A stretch of 64,000 nt of DNA from CAWKGC01 sp963849005 (GCA_963849005.1 CAWKGC010000007.1:1-64000), one strand, 5' to 3'. Shown: positions 42,375-53,651, numbered from the stretch's first letter. Notes: generated from the sequence alone by a model not told the origin. Translations and numbers: made by a program.

Positions 42375-43624
42375 TGGAATTTATGCTTCACGGTCAGTTC
42401 TTCGCGCGATTTCAGGTCGACCGCCTGCACGTGCGCGGGAAAAGTGGTGTTCCGGACTTCGATCTTGTACTTGCCCGGCGGCAGCTTGAGCTGCTTCTTC
42501 GGCGGGCTCACGCCCTGCGACTTGCCGTTGACGAACACTTCCCCCCACGGGTCGATCGCGAGGTTCACGGTGCCCGGCGGCAGGTCCGGCTTGGCCGGCT
42601 CCGTTTTCGCGGGTTCGGCCTTCGCAGGCTCAGCCTTGCCAGGCGCGGCGGCAGGCGTCGACGGCGTGGCGGCGGGCAGTTGTTGCGGCGCGGGCTTTGT
42701 CGCGCCGGTGTCGGGGGTCGCGGGAGGTGGCGCCTGCGCGGTTGCTGGCGATGCTGCAGGCGGATCGGCGGGCGCGGGTGCGACGGGAGCGGGAGCCTGC
42801 GCGATCTTCGGCACCGGGCCCGCGGCGGCCAGCGTCGGCGCCTCGGGCTTGCGAATGAGCAGCAGCGTGGCCAGCACCACGACCACCGCGGCGATGCCGC
42901 CGGCAATCGCGCCGAGCTTGCGATGGCTGCCGGTGAAGCTGGGAATGGTGAGCGTGACCGTGGTCGTTCCCGGCTCGGCCGAGATCTTCTGCGGCGGGGG
43001 CGTCGCCGGCGTGTCTGTCGGGACGGCGCGGTCCTTCATCCCGGAGCGGGCCTTCTCGAAGGCGATCGCGTCCTGGCCGACGATGTAGATCTCGTGCTCG
43101 CGGACGTGCTTGTCGGTGCGCGAGCCTTCGTACTTGAAGAGCTTGGCGTATTCGCTGGCGAGGTTCGACACCACGTCGTAGTAGGAGCGCGACACCACGA
43201 TCTGGCCGGGCCGCGCGAAGCTCATGATGCGCTGGGCCACGTTGATGCCGTCGCCGATGATGTTGGGGTGGCCGTTGATGTCGCGCACCAGCTTCACGGG
43301 GCCGAGGTTGATGCCCATGCGCACCGAGTCCTCGCCGGTGGACTCGATCATCGTCGCGGTCATGCCTTCGCGCAGCATCGCTTCGCGCAGGCTCAGCGTC
43401 ACGAACAGCGCGTCCTCCGGGTCGCCGAGGAAGCTGATCGCCGCGCCATCCCCCGTGTCGAGGATGATGCGGTCGTTCGGCGGGATGTCCTTGATCGATT
43501 CCGAGAGGTTGTTGGTCAGGCTCGCCTTGACGCGGATCTGCTCGCTCACCGGACGCTTGGTATAGGCGACCAGGTCGATGAAGACGACGCTGCAGATGAA
43601 CGTTCGGTTGCCTGGGTCTGCCAT
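42371..43624 (-). CDS. Class III adenylate/guanylate cyclase-domain protein with PEGA-like C-terminus
   Basis: 417 residues, intact. The cyclase homology domain (residues 1-190) has the first metal aspartate in CSVVFIDLVAYTKRPVSEQ, the second acidic motif ILDTGDGAAISFLGDPEDAL, and the Asn/Arg pair in IIGDGINVAQRIMSF. The substrate-specifying Lys usually found just before the GD motif is not present (ILDTGD), so activity and base preference are uncertain. A membrane segment follows (LGAIAGGIAAVVVVLATLLL), then a Pro/Ala-rich periplasmic linker and a PEGA-like domain (VNLAIDPWGEVFVNGKSQGV). The catalytic domain would be cytoplasmic. It is the first gene of the cassette with the lipoprotein and kinase. 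Confidence 0.8.
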   Translation of the reverse strand: MADPGNRTFICSVVFIDLVAYTKRPVSEQIRVKASLTNNLSESIKDIPPNDRIILDTGDGAAISFLGDPEDALFVTLSLREAMLREGMTATMIESTGEDSVRMGINLGPVKLVRDINGHPNIIGDGINVAQRIMSFARPGQIVVSRSYYDVVSNLASEYAKLFKYEGSRTDKHVREHEIYIVGQDAIAFEKARSGMKDRAVPTDTPATPPPQKISAEPGTTTVTLTIPSFTGSHRKLGAIAGGIAAVVVVLATLLLIRKPEAPTLAAAGPVPKIAQAPAPVAPAPADPPAASPATAQAPPPATPDTGATKPAPQQLPAATPSTPAAAPGKAEPAKAEPAKTEPAKPDLPPGTVNLAIDPWGEVFVNGKSQGVSPPKKQLKLPPGKYKIEVRNTTFPAHVQAVDLKSREELTVKHKFQ

Positions 43625-43714
43625 TGGTGCGGCCTTGCGGGTCGGCGGTTTAAAGTCGCTTTTTTGGTTGCGGAATGAGGGACTTACGCCCGATATTCAA
43701 GGCGGTGCGTTAGT

Positions 43715-44509
43715 TTACCCAATTCTGGGCTCCGCAGGCATGTCACCGGCGTGGCAAGCAAGGGTCTTGCCGGTCACGCCGGCAGCATCCCTGCCCAGCA
43801 AGTACAGGACCGCAGGCGTGATGGATTCAGGCGGGGCCAGCTTGCGCGGGTCCTCGCCCGGGTGGCTCACGCGCCGCTGGCGCGTCGCGATCGGGCCCGG
43901 GACCAGCAGGTTGGCGCGAAGGGCAGGTGCTATTCCCAACTCGTCGGCCCAGGTGCGCACCAATGCCGCGAGCCCCGCCTTGGCCACCGCGAACGGCGCC
44001 CAGTAGGCCGCGGGACGCAGGCCGTGCGACTCGCCGATGAACACCACCGATGCGTCGGGGGCTTCCTGCAGCAGGGACAGGCAGGCGCGGGTCACGGCGT
44101 AGGGCGCGGTGAGGTTCAGCGCGAGATGGTTGTTCCATGCCTCGAAGGGCTGGTTGGCGAGCGGTGCCAGCGGCGTGAAATGGCCGGCGCAATGCACGAT
44201 GCCATCGAGCCTCCCCAGCGAGCGGCGAATCGTGTCGGCCATCGCATCGAATTCGCGCGGACCGCACTTGGCCAGGTCGAGCGGCAGGATTGCCGCTTGC
44301 GCGCCGCCGGCCGCGGCGATGGCGTCGTAGAGTTCGGAAAGGCGCTTCTCGTTGCGGCCATGGAGCACGACGGTCGCGCCTGCCGCGGCGCACGCAAGCG
44401 CGACCGCGCCGCCCAGCGTGCCGCTCGCGCCCGTGACGAGGATCACCCGAGCGGCGAGCAGCCCGGGCGGCACCTGGTAGTCGCGGGGGGCGGCCTCGGC
44501 TGCGATCAT
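43715..44509 (-). CDS. Short-chain dehydrogenase, YciK-like, with Phe at the catalytic Tyr position
   Basis: 264 residues. The cofactor motif is RVILVTGASGTLGGAVALAC, the NxAG-like segment is GIVHCAGHFTPLAPL and the SDR core continues SVVFIGESHGLRPAAYWAP. At the YxxxK position the codons read TTC GCG GTG GCC AAG, giving FAVAK instead of YxxxK, so the usual catalytic tyrosine appears replaced. A tyrosine four residues earlier (AYWAPF) cannot take its exact place. The start at 44509 overlaps the hpnE stop (ATGA), placing it in the squalene operon. The substrate is unknown; activity may be lost or altered. Confidence 0.8.
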   Translation of the reverse strand: MIAAEAAPRDYQVPPGLLAARVILVTGASGTLGGAVALACAAAGATVVLHGRNEKRLSELYDAIAAAGGAQAAILPLDLAKCGPREFDAMADTIRRSLGRLDGIVHCAGHFTPLAPLANQPFEAWNNHLALNLTAPYAVTRACLSLLQEAPDASVVFIGESHGLRPAAYWAPFAVAKAGLAALVRTWADELGIAPALRANLLVPGPIATRQRRVSHPGEDPRKLAPPESITPAVLYLLGRDAAGVTGKTLACHAGDMPAEPRIG

Positions 44510-45795
44510 CGCGGTCCGATGCTTTCCATGACGATGCGCGCGGCACGCAGCCCGCTGCGCACCGCGCCTTCGATGGTCGCGGGGTAGTCGCCCTCGGTGT
44601 AGTCGCCGGCAAGCACGAGGCCCGCAACGGGCGTGCGCGCCGGCGCGCGGAACGCGCCCGGCACGCAGGCAAAAGTGGCGCGCCGCTCGGTAACGACCTT
44701 GCTCCAGAGCGGCTCGGGCAGGGCGCCGAGCGCGGCGCACAGCTGGCGATGCGACGCGCTGGCGAGGCTTTGCTGGTCGTGGTGCTCGACGCGCGCAGAC
44801 GCGGAGACCACGCCGGCCAGCACGCCGCGCTCTCCGGCAAGGGCCTCGCGGTCGAAGAGCCATTGCAGGGGGCCATCGACGAGGCCGGTCATCGGCGTTT
44901 CCTGGCGCACGCTGCCCGGGTATCCGAAATAAACGGTGGTGATCGACTCGTACTCGAGCGTTGCCACGGATTCCCGCAAGCCGGCGAGCGCGGGCAGCCC
45001 CGCGGTGACGTCGGCAAGCTGGTGCGGCCCCACCGCGCAAACGACGTGGTCGAAGGATTCCTCGCCGTCGCTTTCGATGACCACTGTGCCCGCGTCGCTG
45101 CGCATGCCGCGCACACGCGTGCGCAAATTCACCGCGGCGCCTTGCGCGGCGAGCCATGCGAGCGCCGGGCCGGGCATCACCGAGGACAGGTCTCGCCGCG
45201 GCAGGAGCATCTCGGAGGCCGCGCGGTCGGCAAAAAGCGCGTCGCGCAACACGTTCACGAACACCTGCGCGCTCGCGCGCGATGCCGGCGTGTTCAGCGC
45301 CGCAACGCAGAGCGGGTTCCAGAGCAGTTCCGCGAGCCTTTCGCCCTGCGCGTGGGCATCGAGCAGGGTGGCGACGGTGAGATCGCTGGAGACGCGGAAT
45401 CGCGCTGCCTGCAGGGCGCGCGCGAAGCGGATCGCGGCGAGGCGATCGCGCCAGGCGAGGCCGCGCGCCGTGAGCAGCGCGGCGAGAAGGTGCAGGGGAG
45501 CGGGCAGCGACGGGGCGCGCAGGTCGAGGCGGCCGGGGATCTTCAGCCGCAGCGGCAGCCGCATCAGCGCATCGGCCGGCGCGCCGACGCGCGCCATGAG
45601 CGCAAGCGTCTCGCGGTAGGCGCCGAGCAGGATGTGCACGCCATTGTCGAGGATCCGTCCATCCCATTCGATGCGCCGCGCGCGCCCGCCACCCACGTTC
45701 GCGGCCTCGTAGAGAGTGGTGTGTGCGCCGGCGCCGGAGAGTTCGACCGCGGCCGCGATGCCTGCCCAGCCTGCGCCGATCACCGCCACCTTCAT
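44506..45795 (-). CDS. hpnE: Hydroxysqualene dehydroxylase
   Basis: 429 residues, intact. This FAD-dependent amine-oxidase-fold enzyme has the dinucleotide site MKVAVIGAGWAGIAAAVELS, DNGVHILLGAYRETLALM, and the C-terminal FAD contact LVLAGDYTEGDYPATIEGAV. HpnE performs the last of the three HpnCDE steps, reducing hydroxysqualene to squalene. It overlaps hpnD by 4 bp and the SDR gene by 4 bp, so all four genes form one transcript with hpnC. No squalene-hopene cyclase is in the window. Confidence 0.9.
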   Translation of the reverse strand: MKVAVIGAGWAGIAAAVELSGAGAHTTLYEAANVGGGRARRIEWDGRILDNGVHILLGAYRETLALMARVGAPADALMRLPLRLKIPGRLDLRAPSLPAPLHLLAALLTARGLAWRDRLAAIRFARALQAARFRVSSDLTVATLLDAHAQGERLAELLWNPLCVAALNTPASRASAQVFVNVLRDALFADRAASEMLLPRRDLSSVMPGPALAWLAAQGAAVNLRTRVRGMRSDAGTVVIESDGEESFDHVVCAVGPHQLADVTAGLPALAGLRESVATLEYESITTVYFGYPGSVRQETPMTGLVDGPLQWLFDREALAGERGVLAGVVSASARVEHHDQQSLASASHRQLCAALGALPEPLWSKVVTERRATFACVPGAFRAPARTPVAGLVLAGDYTEGDYPATIEGAVRSGLRAARIVMESIGPR

Positions 45796-46625
45796 GCGCC
45801 GACCCAGGTCTTCCAGGCGAGCCAGAGCTTGCGCACCGGCGTGAGCGAGGTGCGCCGGTCGAGCACGGCAAAGCCGTCGCGCCGGATTTCGGCGAGCACG
45901 GTGCGGTAGATCGCCGCCATGATCAGCCCCGGCCGCTGCGCCCTGCGGTCCTCGGCGGGCAACAGCGCGAATGCCTTGTCGTACCAGGACTCGGCCCGCT
46001 CGGCCTGGAATTGCATCAATTCAACGAATCCGCCGGACGAGCGCCGCTCGAGGATCTGCTCGTCGCTCACCCCGAAGCGCGCTCGCTCGTCGGCCGGCAG
46101 GTAGATGCGGTTGCGGCGCGCATCCTCGCCGACGTCGCGGATGATGTTGGTCTGCTGGAAGGCCATGCCGAGCGCTTCGGCGTATTGGATCGTCTCCGGG
46201 CGCGTGTGGCCGAAAATGGATGCGGCAAGCTGCCCCACCACGCCCGCCGCGCGGTGGCAGTACAGCGACAGCGAGGCGAAGTCGGCGTAACGCAGGTGCG
46301 TGAGGTCCATCTCCATGCCGTCGATGATCTCGATGAGGCGCGCATGGTCGAGCCCGTAAGGCTCCACGAAGGGCTCGAGCGCCTTGGTCACCGGATGCTG
46401 CGCCCGGCCTTCGTACAGGTTGGCAAGTTCCGTCCGCCACCACGCCAGCTTCGCCCGCGCGACGTCGCGCTCGCTCACCTCGTCGGCGACGTCGTCGACC
46501 TCGCGGCAGAAGGCATAGAGCGCGGTGATCGCGCGGCGCCGCTCGGGCGGCAGGAACAGGAAGCTGTAGTAGAAGCTCGAGCCGCTCTTCGCGGCCTTGT
46601 CCTGGCAATACTGGTCGGGAGTCAT
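45792..46625 (-). CDS. hpnD: Presqualene diphosphate synthase
   Basis: 277 residues, intact, trans-isoprenyl-diphosphate synthase fold. The first aspartate-rich motif is in CREVDDVADEV, and the second is in IIRDVGEDARRNRIYLPADE, as in HpnD. It joins two farnesyl diphosphates to presqualene diphosphate, the first HpnCDE step. It overlaps hpnC by 4 bp upstream and hpnE by 4 bp downstream. Confidence 0.93.
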   Translation of the reverse strand: MTPDQYCQDKAAKSGSSFYYSFLFLPPERRRAITALYAFCREVDDVADEVSERDVARAKLAWWRTELANLYEGRAQHPVTKALEPFVEPYGLDHARLIEIIDGMEMDLTHLRYADFASLSLYCHRAAGVVGQLAASIFGHTRPETIQYAEALGMAFQQTNIIRDVGEDARRNRIYLPADERARFGVSDEQILERRSSGGFVELMQFQAERAESWYDKAFALLPAEDRRAQRPGLIMAAIYRTVLAEIRRDGFAVLDRRTSLTPVRKLWLAWKTWVGA

Positions 46626-47431
46626 TTCAGGACGGCGGCGAGGGCGATTCGCGCCCAGTCGAGCGCGTGGAGTTGGGGGCGGCGACGGAAGATGTCGCCG
46701 CGGACAGCCTCGATTTTATCGGCAATCCGTGTCCCTCCGGCGACAATCGCGCGCAATTCCAGCCCGATCCGGCCCGGCAGCGCGCGGCCGAGCGGCGCGC
46801 CCGATTGCATCATGGCGAGCGCGCGCCGGCACTGGAATGCCATCAAGGCGGTCCAGCGTGCATCGACGCGCCCGTCGCCGATCTGCGCTTCATCGACTTC
46901 GAAGCGAAGCAGGTCCTCCTGCGGCAGGTAGACGCGGCCCTTGCGCCAGTCGATCGCGACGTCCTGCCAGTGGTTGATCAGCTGCAGGCTCGAGCAGATC
47001 GCATCCGAGCGCCCGAGGTTTTCTTCCGAGACGGCGCGATACAGGTGCAGCATCAGTCGCCCGACCGGGTTGGCGGAGCGCCGGCAATAGTCCATCAGTT
47101 CCGCGAAGTCGGCGTAGCGTTTCTTGCCGACGTCCTGCTTGAAGGCGTCGATCAGGTCGTGAAAGAGGCCGATGGGCAGCCCGTGCTCGGCGATGACGCC
47201 GGAGAGGTCCGTGAACAGGCCGGGAGACGGAGTGCGCTTGCCCTCGATCGCATCGAGTTCGCGGTCGTAGCGCTCAAGGCTCGCCAGCCGGGCCGCGTCA
47301 GGCACGTCGCCCTCGTCGGCGAAATCATCGGCGCTGCGGGCGAACGCGTAGATGACCTCGACCGGCCGGCGCAGGGGCGCGGGCAGCAGGAAGGACGCGA
47401 CAGGGAAATTTTCGTAGTGGTCGGCGGGCAT
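46622..47431 (-). CDS. hpnC: Hydroxysqualene synthase
   Basis: 269 residues, intact. It is related to HpnD but has the HpnC-type variants SADDFADEGD for the first motif and INHWQDVAIDWRKGRVYLPQ for the second. HpnC converts presqualene diphosphate to hydroxysqualene. It is the first gene of the hpnCDE-SDR operon; the promoter would lie in the 120 bp between it and tRNA-Leu, which is transcribed in the opposite direction. Confidence 0.92.
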   Translation of the reverse strand: MPADHYENFPVASFLLPAPLRRPVEVIYAFARSADDFADEGDVPDAARLASLERYDRELDAIEGKRTPSPGLFTDLSGVIAEHGLPIGLFHDLIDAFKQDVGKKRYADFAELMDYCRRSANPVGRLMLHLYRAVSEENLGRSDAICSSLQLINHWQDVAIDWRKGRVYLPQEDLLRFEVDEAQIGDGRVDARWTALMAFQCRRALAMMQSGAPLGRALPGRIGLELRAIVAGGTRIADKIEAVRGDIFRRRPQLHALDWARIALAAVLK

Positions 47432-47532
47432 CGGGGCGCGCTGAAGCAGGTAAACGGAAGCGCTTGATTTTCAGGGATTATATCGGGCTGCGGCCGCGCT
47501 GAGTGGGCGGCGGGGAGGGTGTCCAATTGCGG

Positions 47533-47538
47533 TATAAT
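47533..47538 (+). promoter_or_regulatory. -10 element for tRNA-Leu
   Basis: A perfect TATAAT lies 12 bp before the tRNA 5' end. No good -35 hexamer is seen at the usual spacing (GC-rich there). Confidence 0.6.
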
Positions 47539-47550
47539 TCGTGCTGGCCC

Positions 47551-47635
47551 GCGAAAGTGGCGGAATTGGTAGACGCACTGGATTTAGGTTCCAGCGCCGA
47601 AAGGCTTGTGGGTTCGAGTCCCTCCTTTCGCACCA
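47551..47635 (+). tRNA. tRNA-Leu(UAG), CCA encoded
   Basis: 85 nt. The acceptor GCGAAAG pairs with CTTTCGC; the anticodon stem CTGGA/TCCAG encloses the loop with anticodon TAG at 47585-47587. A long variable arm (GCGCCGAAAGGCTTGT region) marks a class II tRNA, and the T-loop is GGTTCGAGTCC. The 3' CCA is encoded. It reads CUA and related Leu codons. It lies directly upstream of tig. Confidence 0.95.
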
Positions 47636-47707
47636 CGCCGCGCAGCACGGCGTGTAGCCACGTGAACAGCGGAAGCATCCGAAGAATCGACGGTCAAGGA
47701 ACAGGAA

Positions 47708-49018
47708 ATGCAACAAGCAGTCGAAACAGCAGTGAGCCCGCTCGAGCGCAAGCTCAAGGTGTCGGTCCCGATCCAGCAGATCGAGGCCGAGATCGGCAAT
47801 CGGCTAAAGGAGCTGGCGCGCACGGTGAAGATGCAGGGCTTCCGTCCCGGCAAGGTGCCGCTGAAGATGGTCGAGCGGCAATACGGCTTCCAGGTGCGCC
47901 AGGAAGTCCTGTCGGACTCGGTGCAGAAGTCCTTTGTCGAAGCGGTGAAGACGCAGAATTTCCGCGTCGCCGGCTACCCGCGCTTCCAGCCGGTGAGCGA
48001 GGCGGCCACCGACCGCGTCGAGTTCAATGCCACCTTCGAGGTGTATCCCGAAGTGGTCGTCGGCGACCTCTCGGCAAACAAGGTCGCCCGCCCGAAGACC
48101 GAAGTGGGCGACAAGGACATCGACGCGACGATCGAGACGCTTCGCCGCCAGCGCGCGCCGTTTGCGCCGGTCGAGCGCGGCGCCCGGCTTGGCGACATGG
48201 TCAACATCGATTTCGACGGCCGCATCGGCGGCGCGCCCTTCGAGGGCGGCGAGGGCCGCAACTTCGGCGTCGTGCTCGGCGAGGGCCGCATGCTTCCCGA
48301 CTTCGAGGGCCCGCTTGCCGGCATGAAGGCCGGCGAGAAGAAAACCATCGAGTTCACGTTCCCCGAGGACTATGCCGAAGCGGTCAAGGGCAAGCGCGTG
48401 GTATTCGCGGTGACAATGAACCACGTGAACGAGCCCCGGCTGCCGGAAGTCGACGAGGCGTTCGCCCGCTCGCTCGGCGTGGAAGACGGCGACATTTCGC
48501 GCATGCGCGCGGAAATTCGCGCCAACATCGAGCGCGAGACGCGGAAGAAGATCCAGGCGAAATTGAAGGAGCAGGTGATGGACGGCTTGATCGCCGCGGG
48601 CAATTTCGAGGTGCCGCGCGCGCTGGTCGAGGCCGAGGTCGAGCGCCTGCGCCAGCAGGCCACCTCCGACCTGCAGGGACGCGGGCTCACCATGGACGCC
48701 GCCGGCCTGCCGGCCGACCTTTTCGCCGATCGCGCGAGACGCCGGGTCAAGCTGGGCCTCATGATCGCGGACCTGGTGAAGAAGAACGGGCTCACGCCCC
48801 GGCCCGAACAGGTGCGCGCCGTGATCACGGAGCATGCCGAGACCTTCGAGCAGCCCGAGCAGATGGTGCGCTGGTTCTACAGCCAGCCGGAGAGGCTCGC
48901 CGAGATCGAGGCGGTCGTCATGGAAGACAACGTCGTAGAATGGGCCACGTCGAAGATGCAGGTCGTGGACGAGCCGGTCGCGTTCGAGGACCTGATGGGC
49001 ACAAGGAAAGCCGCATGA
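47708..49018 (+). CDS. tig: Trigger factor
   Basis: 436 residues, intact. The ribosome-binding domain carries the signature region KMQGFRPGKVPLKMVERQYG. An FKBP-type peptidyl-prolyl isomerase domain (GDMVNIDFDGRIGGAPFEGG) and the helical C-terminal chaperone arms follow. It binds L23 and shields nascent chains. It begins the conserved tig-clpP-clpX-lon block; its stop overlaps the clpP start (ATGA). Sequence quality here is good, with no frame breaks from about 41 to 61 kb. Confidence 0.97.
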   Translation: MQQAVETAVSPLERKLKVSVPIQQIEAEIGNRLKELARTVKMQGFRPGKVPLKMVERQYGFQVRQEVLSDSVQKSFVEAVKTQNFRVAGYPRFQPVSEAATDRVEFNATFEVYPEVVVGDLSANKVARPKTEVGDKDIDATIETLRRQRAPFAPVERGARLGDMVNIDFDGRIGGAPFEGGEGRNFGVVLGEGRMLPDFEGPLAGMKAGEKKTIEFTFPEDYAEAVKGKRVVFAVTMNHVNEPRLPEVDEAFARSLGVEDGDISRMRAEIRANIERETRKKIQAKLKEQVMDGLIAAGNFEVPRALVEAEVERLRQQATSDLQGRGLTMDAAGLPADLFADRARRRVKLGLMIADLVKKNGLTPRPEQVRAVITEHAETFEQPEQMVRWFYSQPERLAEIEAVVMEDNVVEWATSKMQVVDEPVAFEDLMGTRKAA

Positions 49019-49650
49019 CGCAAGAACTCTACACCGGGCCGGCCGGCCTGGGCCTCATCCCGATGGTGATCGAGCAGTCGGGGCGCGGCGAACGCGCCTA
49101 CGACATCTATTCGCGCCTGCTGAAGGAGCGCGTGATCTTCCTGGTCGGGCCGATCCACGACTCCATGGCCAACCTGATCGTCGCCCAGCTCCTGTTCCTC
49201 GAAAGCGAGAACCCGGACAAGGACATCCATCTCTACATCAACTCGCCGGGCGGGTCGGTGTCCTCGGGGATGGCGATCTACGACACGATGCAGTTCATCA
49301 AGTCCAACGTGTCCACGCTGTGCACGGGGCTCGCGGCCAGCATGGGCGCGTTCCTGCTCGCGGCGGGCGCCAAGGGCAAGCGCTTCTGCCTGCCCAATTC
49401 GCGCGTCATGATCCACCAGCCTTCCGGCGGGTTTTCCGGGCAGGCCTCGGACATCGAGATCCATGCCAAGGAAGTGCTGTTCCTCAAGAAGAAACTGAAC
49501 GAGATGATGGCCGAGCACACCGGCCAACCGATCGACGTGATCGAACGCGACACCGACCGCGACAACTTCATGGGCGCGGAAGATGCGGTGAAGTACGGGC
49601 TGATCGACCGGGTGCTGAAGAAGCGCGCGGAATCGCCGGTCGCGGCCTGA
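49015..49650 (+). CDS. clpP: ATP-dependent Clp protease proteolytic subunit
   Basis: 211 residues. The catalytic triad is visible: Ser109 in TGLAASMGAFL, His134 in VMIHQPSGGF and Asp183 in ERDTDRDNFMG. The N-terminal LIPMVIEQSGRGERAYDIYS is typical. The ATG at 49015 overlaps the tig stop; the open frame continues far upstream but is non-coding there because it lies in the wrong frame of tig. It forms the tetradecameric protease with ClpX, encoded next. Confidence 0.97.
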   Translation: MTQELYTGPAGLGLIPMVIEQSGRGERAYDIYSRLLKERVIFLVGPIHDSMANLIVAQLLFLESENPDKDIHLYINSPGGSVSSGMAIYDTMQFIKSNVSTLCTGLAASMGAFLLAAGAKGKRFCLPNSRVMIHQPSGGFSGQASDIEIHAKEVLFLKKKLNEMMAEHTGQPIDVIERDTDRDNFMGAEDAVKYGLIDRVLKKRAESPVAA

Positions 49651-49669
49651 CAGCTCGCACGGGGACAAG

Positions 49670-50938
49670 ATGACGGAAAAGGTCGGCGGCGAAAAGCTCC
49701 TTTACTGCTCGTTCTGCGGCAAGAGCCAGCACGAGGTCCGCAAGCTCATTGCCGGCCCGTCGGTGTTCATCTGCGACGAGTGCATCGACCTGTGCAACGA
49801 CATCATCCGCGAGGAGTCCTCGGCCGACACCACGGCCAAGGCGGCGCGCTCCGACCTGCCCAGCCCGCACGAGATCTGCGACATCCTCGACCAGTACGTG
49901 ATCGGCCAGGTCCAGGCGAAGAAGATCCTCTCGGTCGCGGTCTACAACCACTACAAGCGGCTCAAGTCCGGCGGCAAGCAGGACGAGGTCGAGCTCGCGA
50001 AGTCGAACATCCTGCTGATCGGCCCGACCGGCTCGGGCAAGACGCTGCTCGCGCAGACGCTCGCGCGCCTGCTCAACGTGCCGTTCGTGATCGCGGACGC
50101 GACCACGCTCACCGAGGCGGGCTATGTGGGCGAGGACGTCGAGAACATCATCCAGAAGCTCCTGCAGAAGTGCGACTACGACGTCGAGAAGGCGCAGCGC
50201 GGCATCGTCTACATCGACGAAATCGACAAGATCTCGCGCAAGTCGGACAACCCGTCGATCACGCGCGACGTGAGCGGCGAGGGCGTGCAGCAGGCGTTGC
50301 TCAAGCTGATCGAGGGCACCATCGCCTCGGTGCCCCCGCAGGGCGGCCGCAAGCATCCCAACCAGGAGTTCGTCCAGGTCGACACGACCAACATCCTGTT
50401 CATCTGCGGCGGCGCCTTCGGCGGGCTCGAGAAGGTCATCCAGAACCGCACCGACCGCTCGGGAATGGGCTTCGGCGCGCAGGTGAGCTCTCGCAACAAC
50501 CGCAAGGAGTTCAACGACATGCTCCATGACGTTGAACCCGAGGACCTGATCAAGTACGGCCTGATCCCGGAATTCGTCGGACGCCTGCCGGTGGTCGCGG
50601 TCCTGGACGAGCTCGATTCCGATGCGCTGGTGAAGATCCTCACCGAGCCGAAGAACGCGCTCATCAAGCAGTACCAGCGGCTTCTCGCCATGGAAGGCGT
50701 GGAGCTGGAATTCCGCGAAACGGCGCTGGGCGCGATAGCCAAGAAGGCGCTCGAGAGGCGCACGGGCGCGCGCGGGCTGCGCTCGATCATCGAGCATGCG
50801 CTGCTCGACATCATGTTCGACCTGCCTTCGCTCGCCAACGTGCAGAAGGTGGTTGTCGACGAACCGGCGATCAGCGGCGACGGCAAGCCGCTGCTCATCT
50901 ACGCCGACCAGCCCAAGGTCGCGGGTGCCACGCCCTGA
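49670..50938 (+). CDS. clpX: Clp protease ATPase subunit ClpX
   Basis: 422 residues, intact. The N-terminal zinc-binding domain has two CxxC pairs (YCSFCGKSQ and FICDECIDLC). The AAA+ domain has Walker A LLIGPTGSGKTLLAQTLA, Walker B GIVYIDEIDKISRKSD, the pore loop in ATTLTEAGYVGEDVENII and the RKH-region GGRKHPNQEFVQVDTTNILF. It unfolds substrates for ClpP. It starts 19 bp after clpP. Confidence 0.97.
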   Translation: MTEKVGGEKLLYCSFCGKSQHEVRKLIAGPSVFICDECIDLCNDIIREESSADTTAKAARSDLPSPHEICDILDQYVIGQVQAKKILSVAVYNHYKRLKSGGKQDEVELAKSNILLIGPTGSGKTLLAQTLARLLNVPFVIADATTLTEAGYVGEDVENIIQKLLQKCDYDVEKAQRGIVYIDEIDKISRKSDNPSITRDVSGEGVQQALLKLIEGTIASVPPQGGRKHPNQEFVQVDTTNILFICGGAFGGLEKVIQNRTDRSGMGFGAQVSSRNNRKEFNDMLHDVEPEDLIKYGLIPEFVGRLPVVAVLDELDSDALVKILTEPKNALIKQYQRLLAMEGVELEFRETALGAIAKKALERRTGARGLRSIIEHALLDIMFDLPSLANVQKVVVDEPAISGDGKPLLIYADQPKVAGATP

Positions 50939-50974
50939 CCTTGCCCGCTCCGCCGCCCTGCCGCCAAGGCGGGG

Positions 50975-51002
50975 CTTGAAGGACCCGCTTTCGCCCCAAA
51001 AT
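50975..51002 (+). promoter_or_regulatory. Heat-shock (sigma-32) promoter of lon
   Basis: CTTGAA (50975-50980), a 13-bp spacer, then CCCCAAAAT (50994-51002), close to the sigma-32 consensus CTTGAA-N13-15-CCCCAT. The lon ATG is 63 bp downstream. Confidence 0.65.
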
Positions 51003-51064
51003 ACGCCACAGGGACCCGGCTGCGGCCCTGTCCTCCCCCCGTTTACCCGCCCCAGGAATACGCC

Positions 51065-53467
<2,403 letters not shown>

Positions 53468-53493
53468 AGCGCCCCGGAGGCAGTGGCAGTGCG

Positions 53494-53528
53494 AGCGGGG
53501 CGCGCCGCAAGGCGCTCCCCGTTTCTTT
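53494..53528 (+). terminator. Probable intrinsic terminator after lon
   Basis: The stem CGGGG-CGC (53496-53503) pairs with GCG-CT-CCCCG (53512-53521, 2-nt bulge), followed by TTTCTTTT. It is 27 bp beyond the lon stop. Confidence 0.65.
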
Positions 53529-53622
53529 TCCTGCTGCGCGCAGTGCGCGTCGCCGATGGGCGACATCGATTGCGCATCCGGAAAATATGTGCGCTATTCA
53601 ACTGAAACCTTGCCGCGTTTGC

Positions 53623-53651
53623 TTGACACTGCATGATGCGGTGGCTATAAA
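53623..53651 (+). promoter_or_regulatory. Sigma-70 promoter of hupB
   Basis: A perfect -35 TTGACA (53623-53628), a 17-bp spacer and -10 TATAAA (53646-53651). The start codon is 60 bp downstream. Confidence 0.85.

Noticed and set aside
47503..49014. Long N-terminal extension of ClpP in the same open frame
   Set aside because: It runs through tRNA-Leu and out of frame through tig; the ClpP family start and the ATGA overlap with tig place the true start at 49015.
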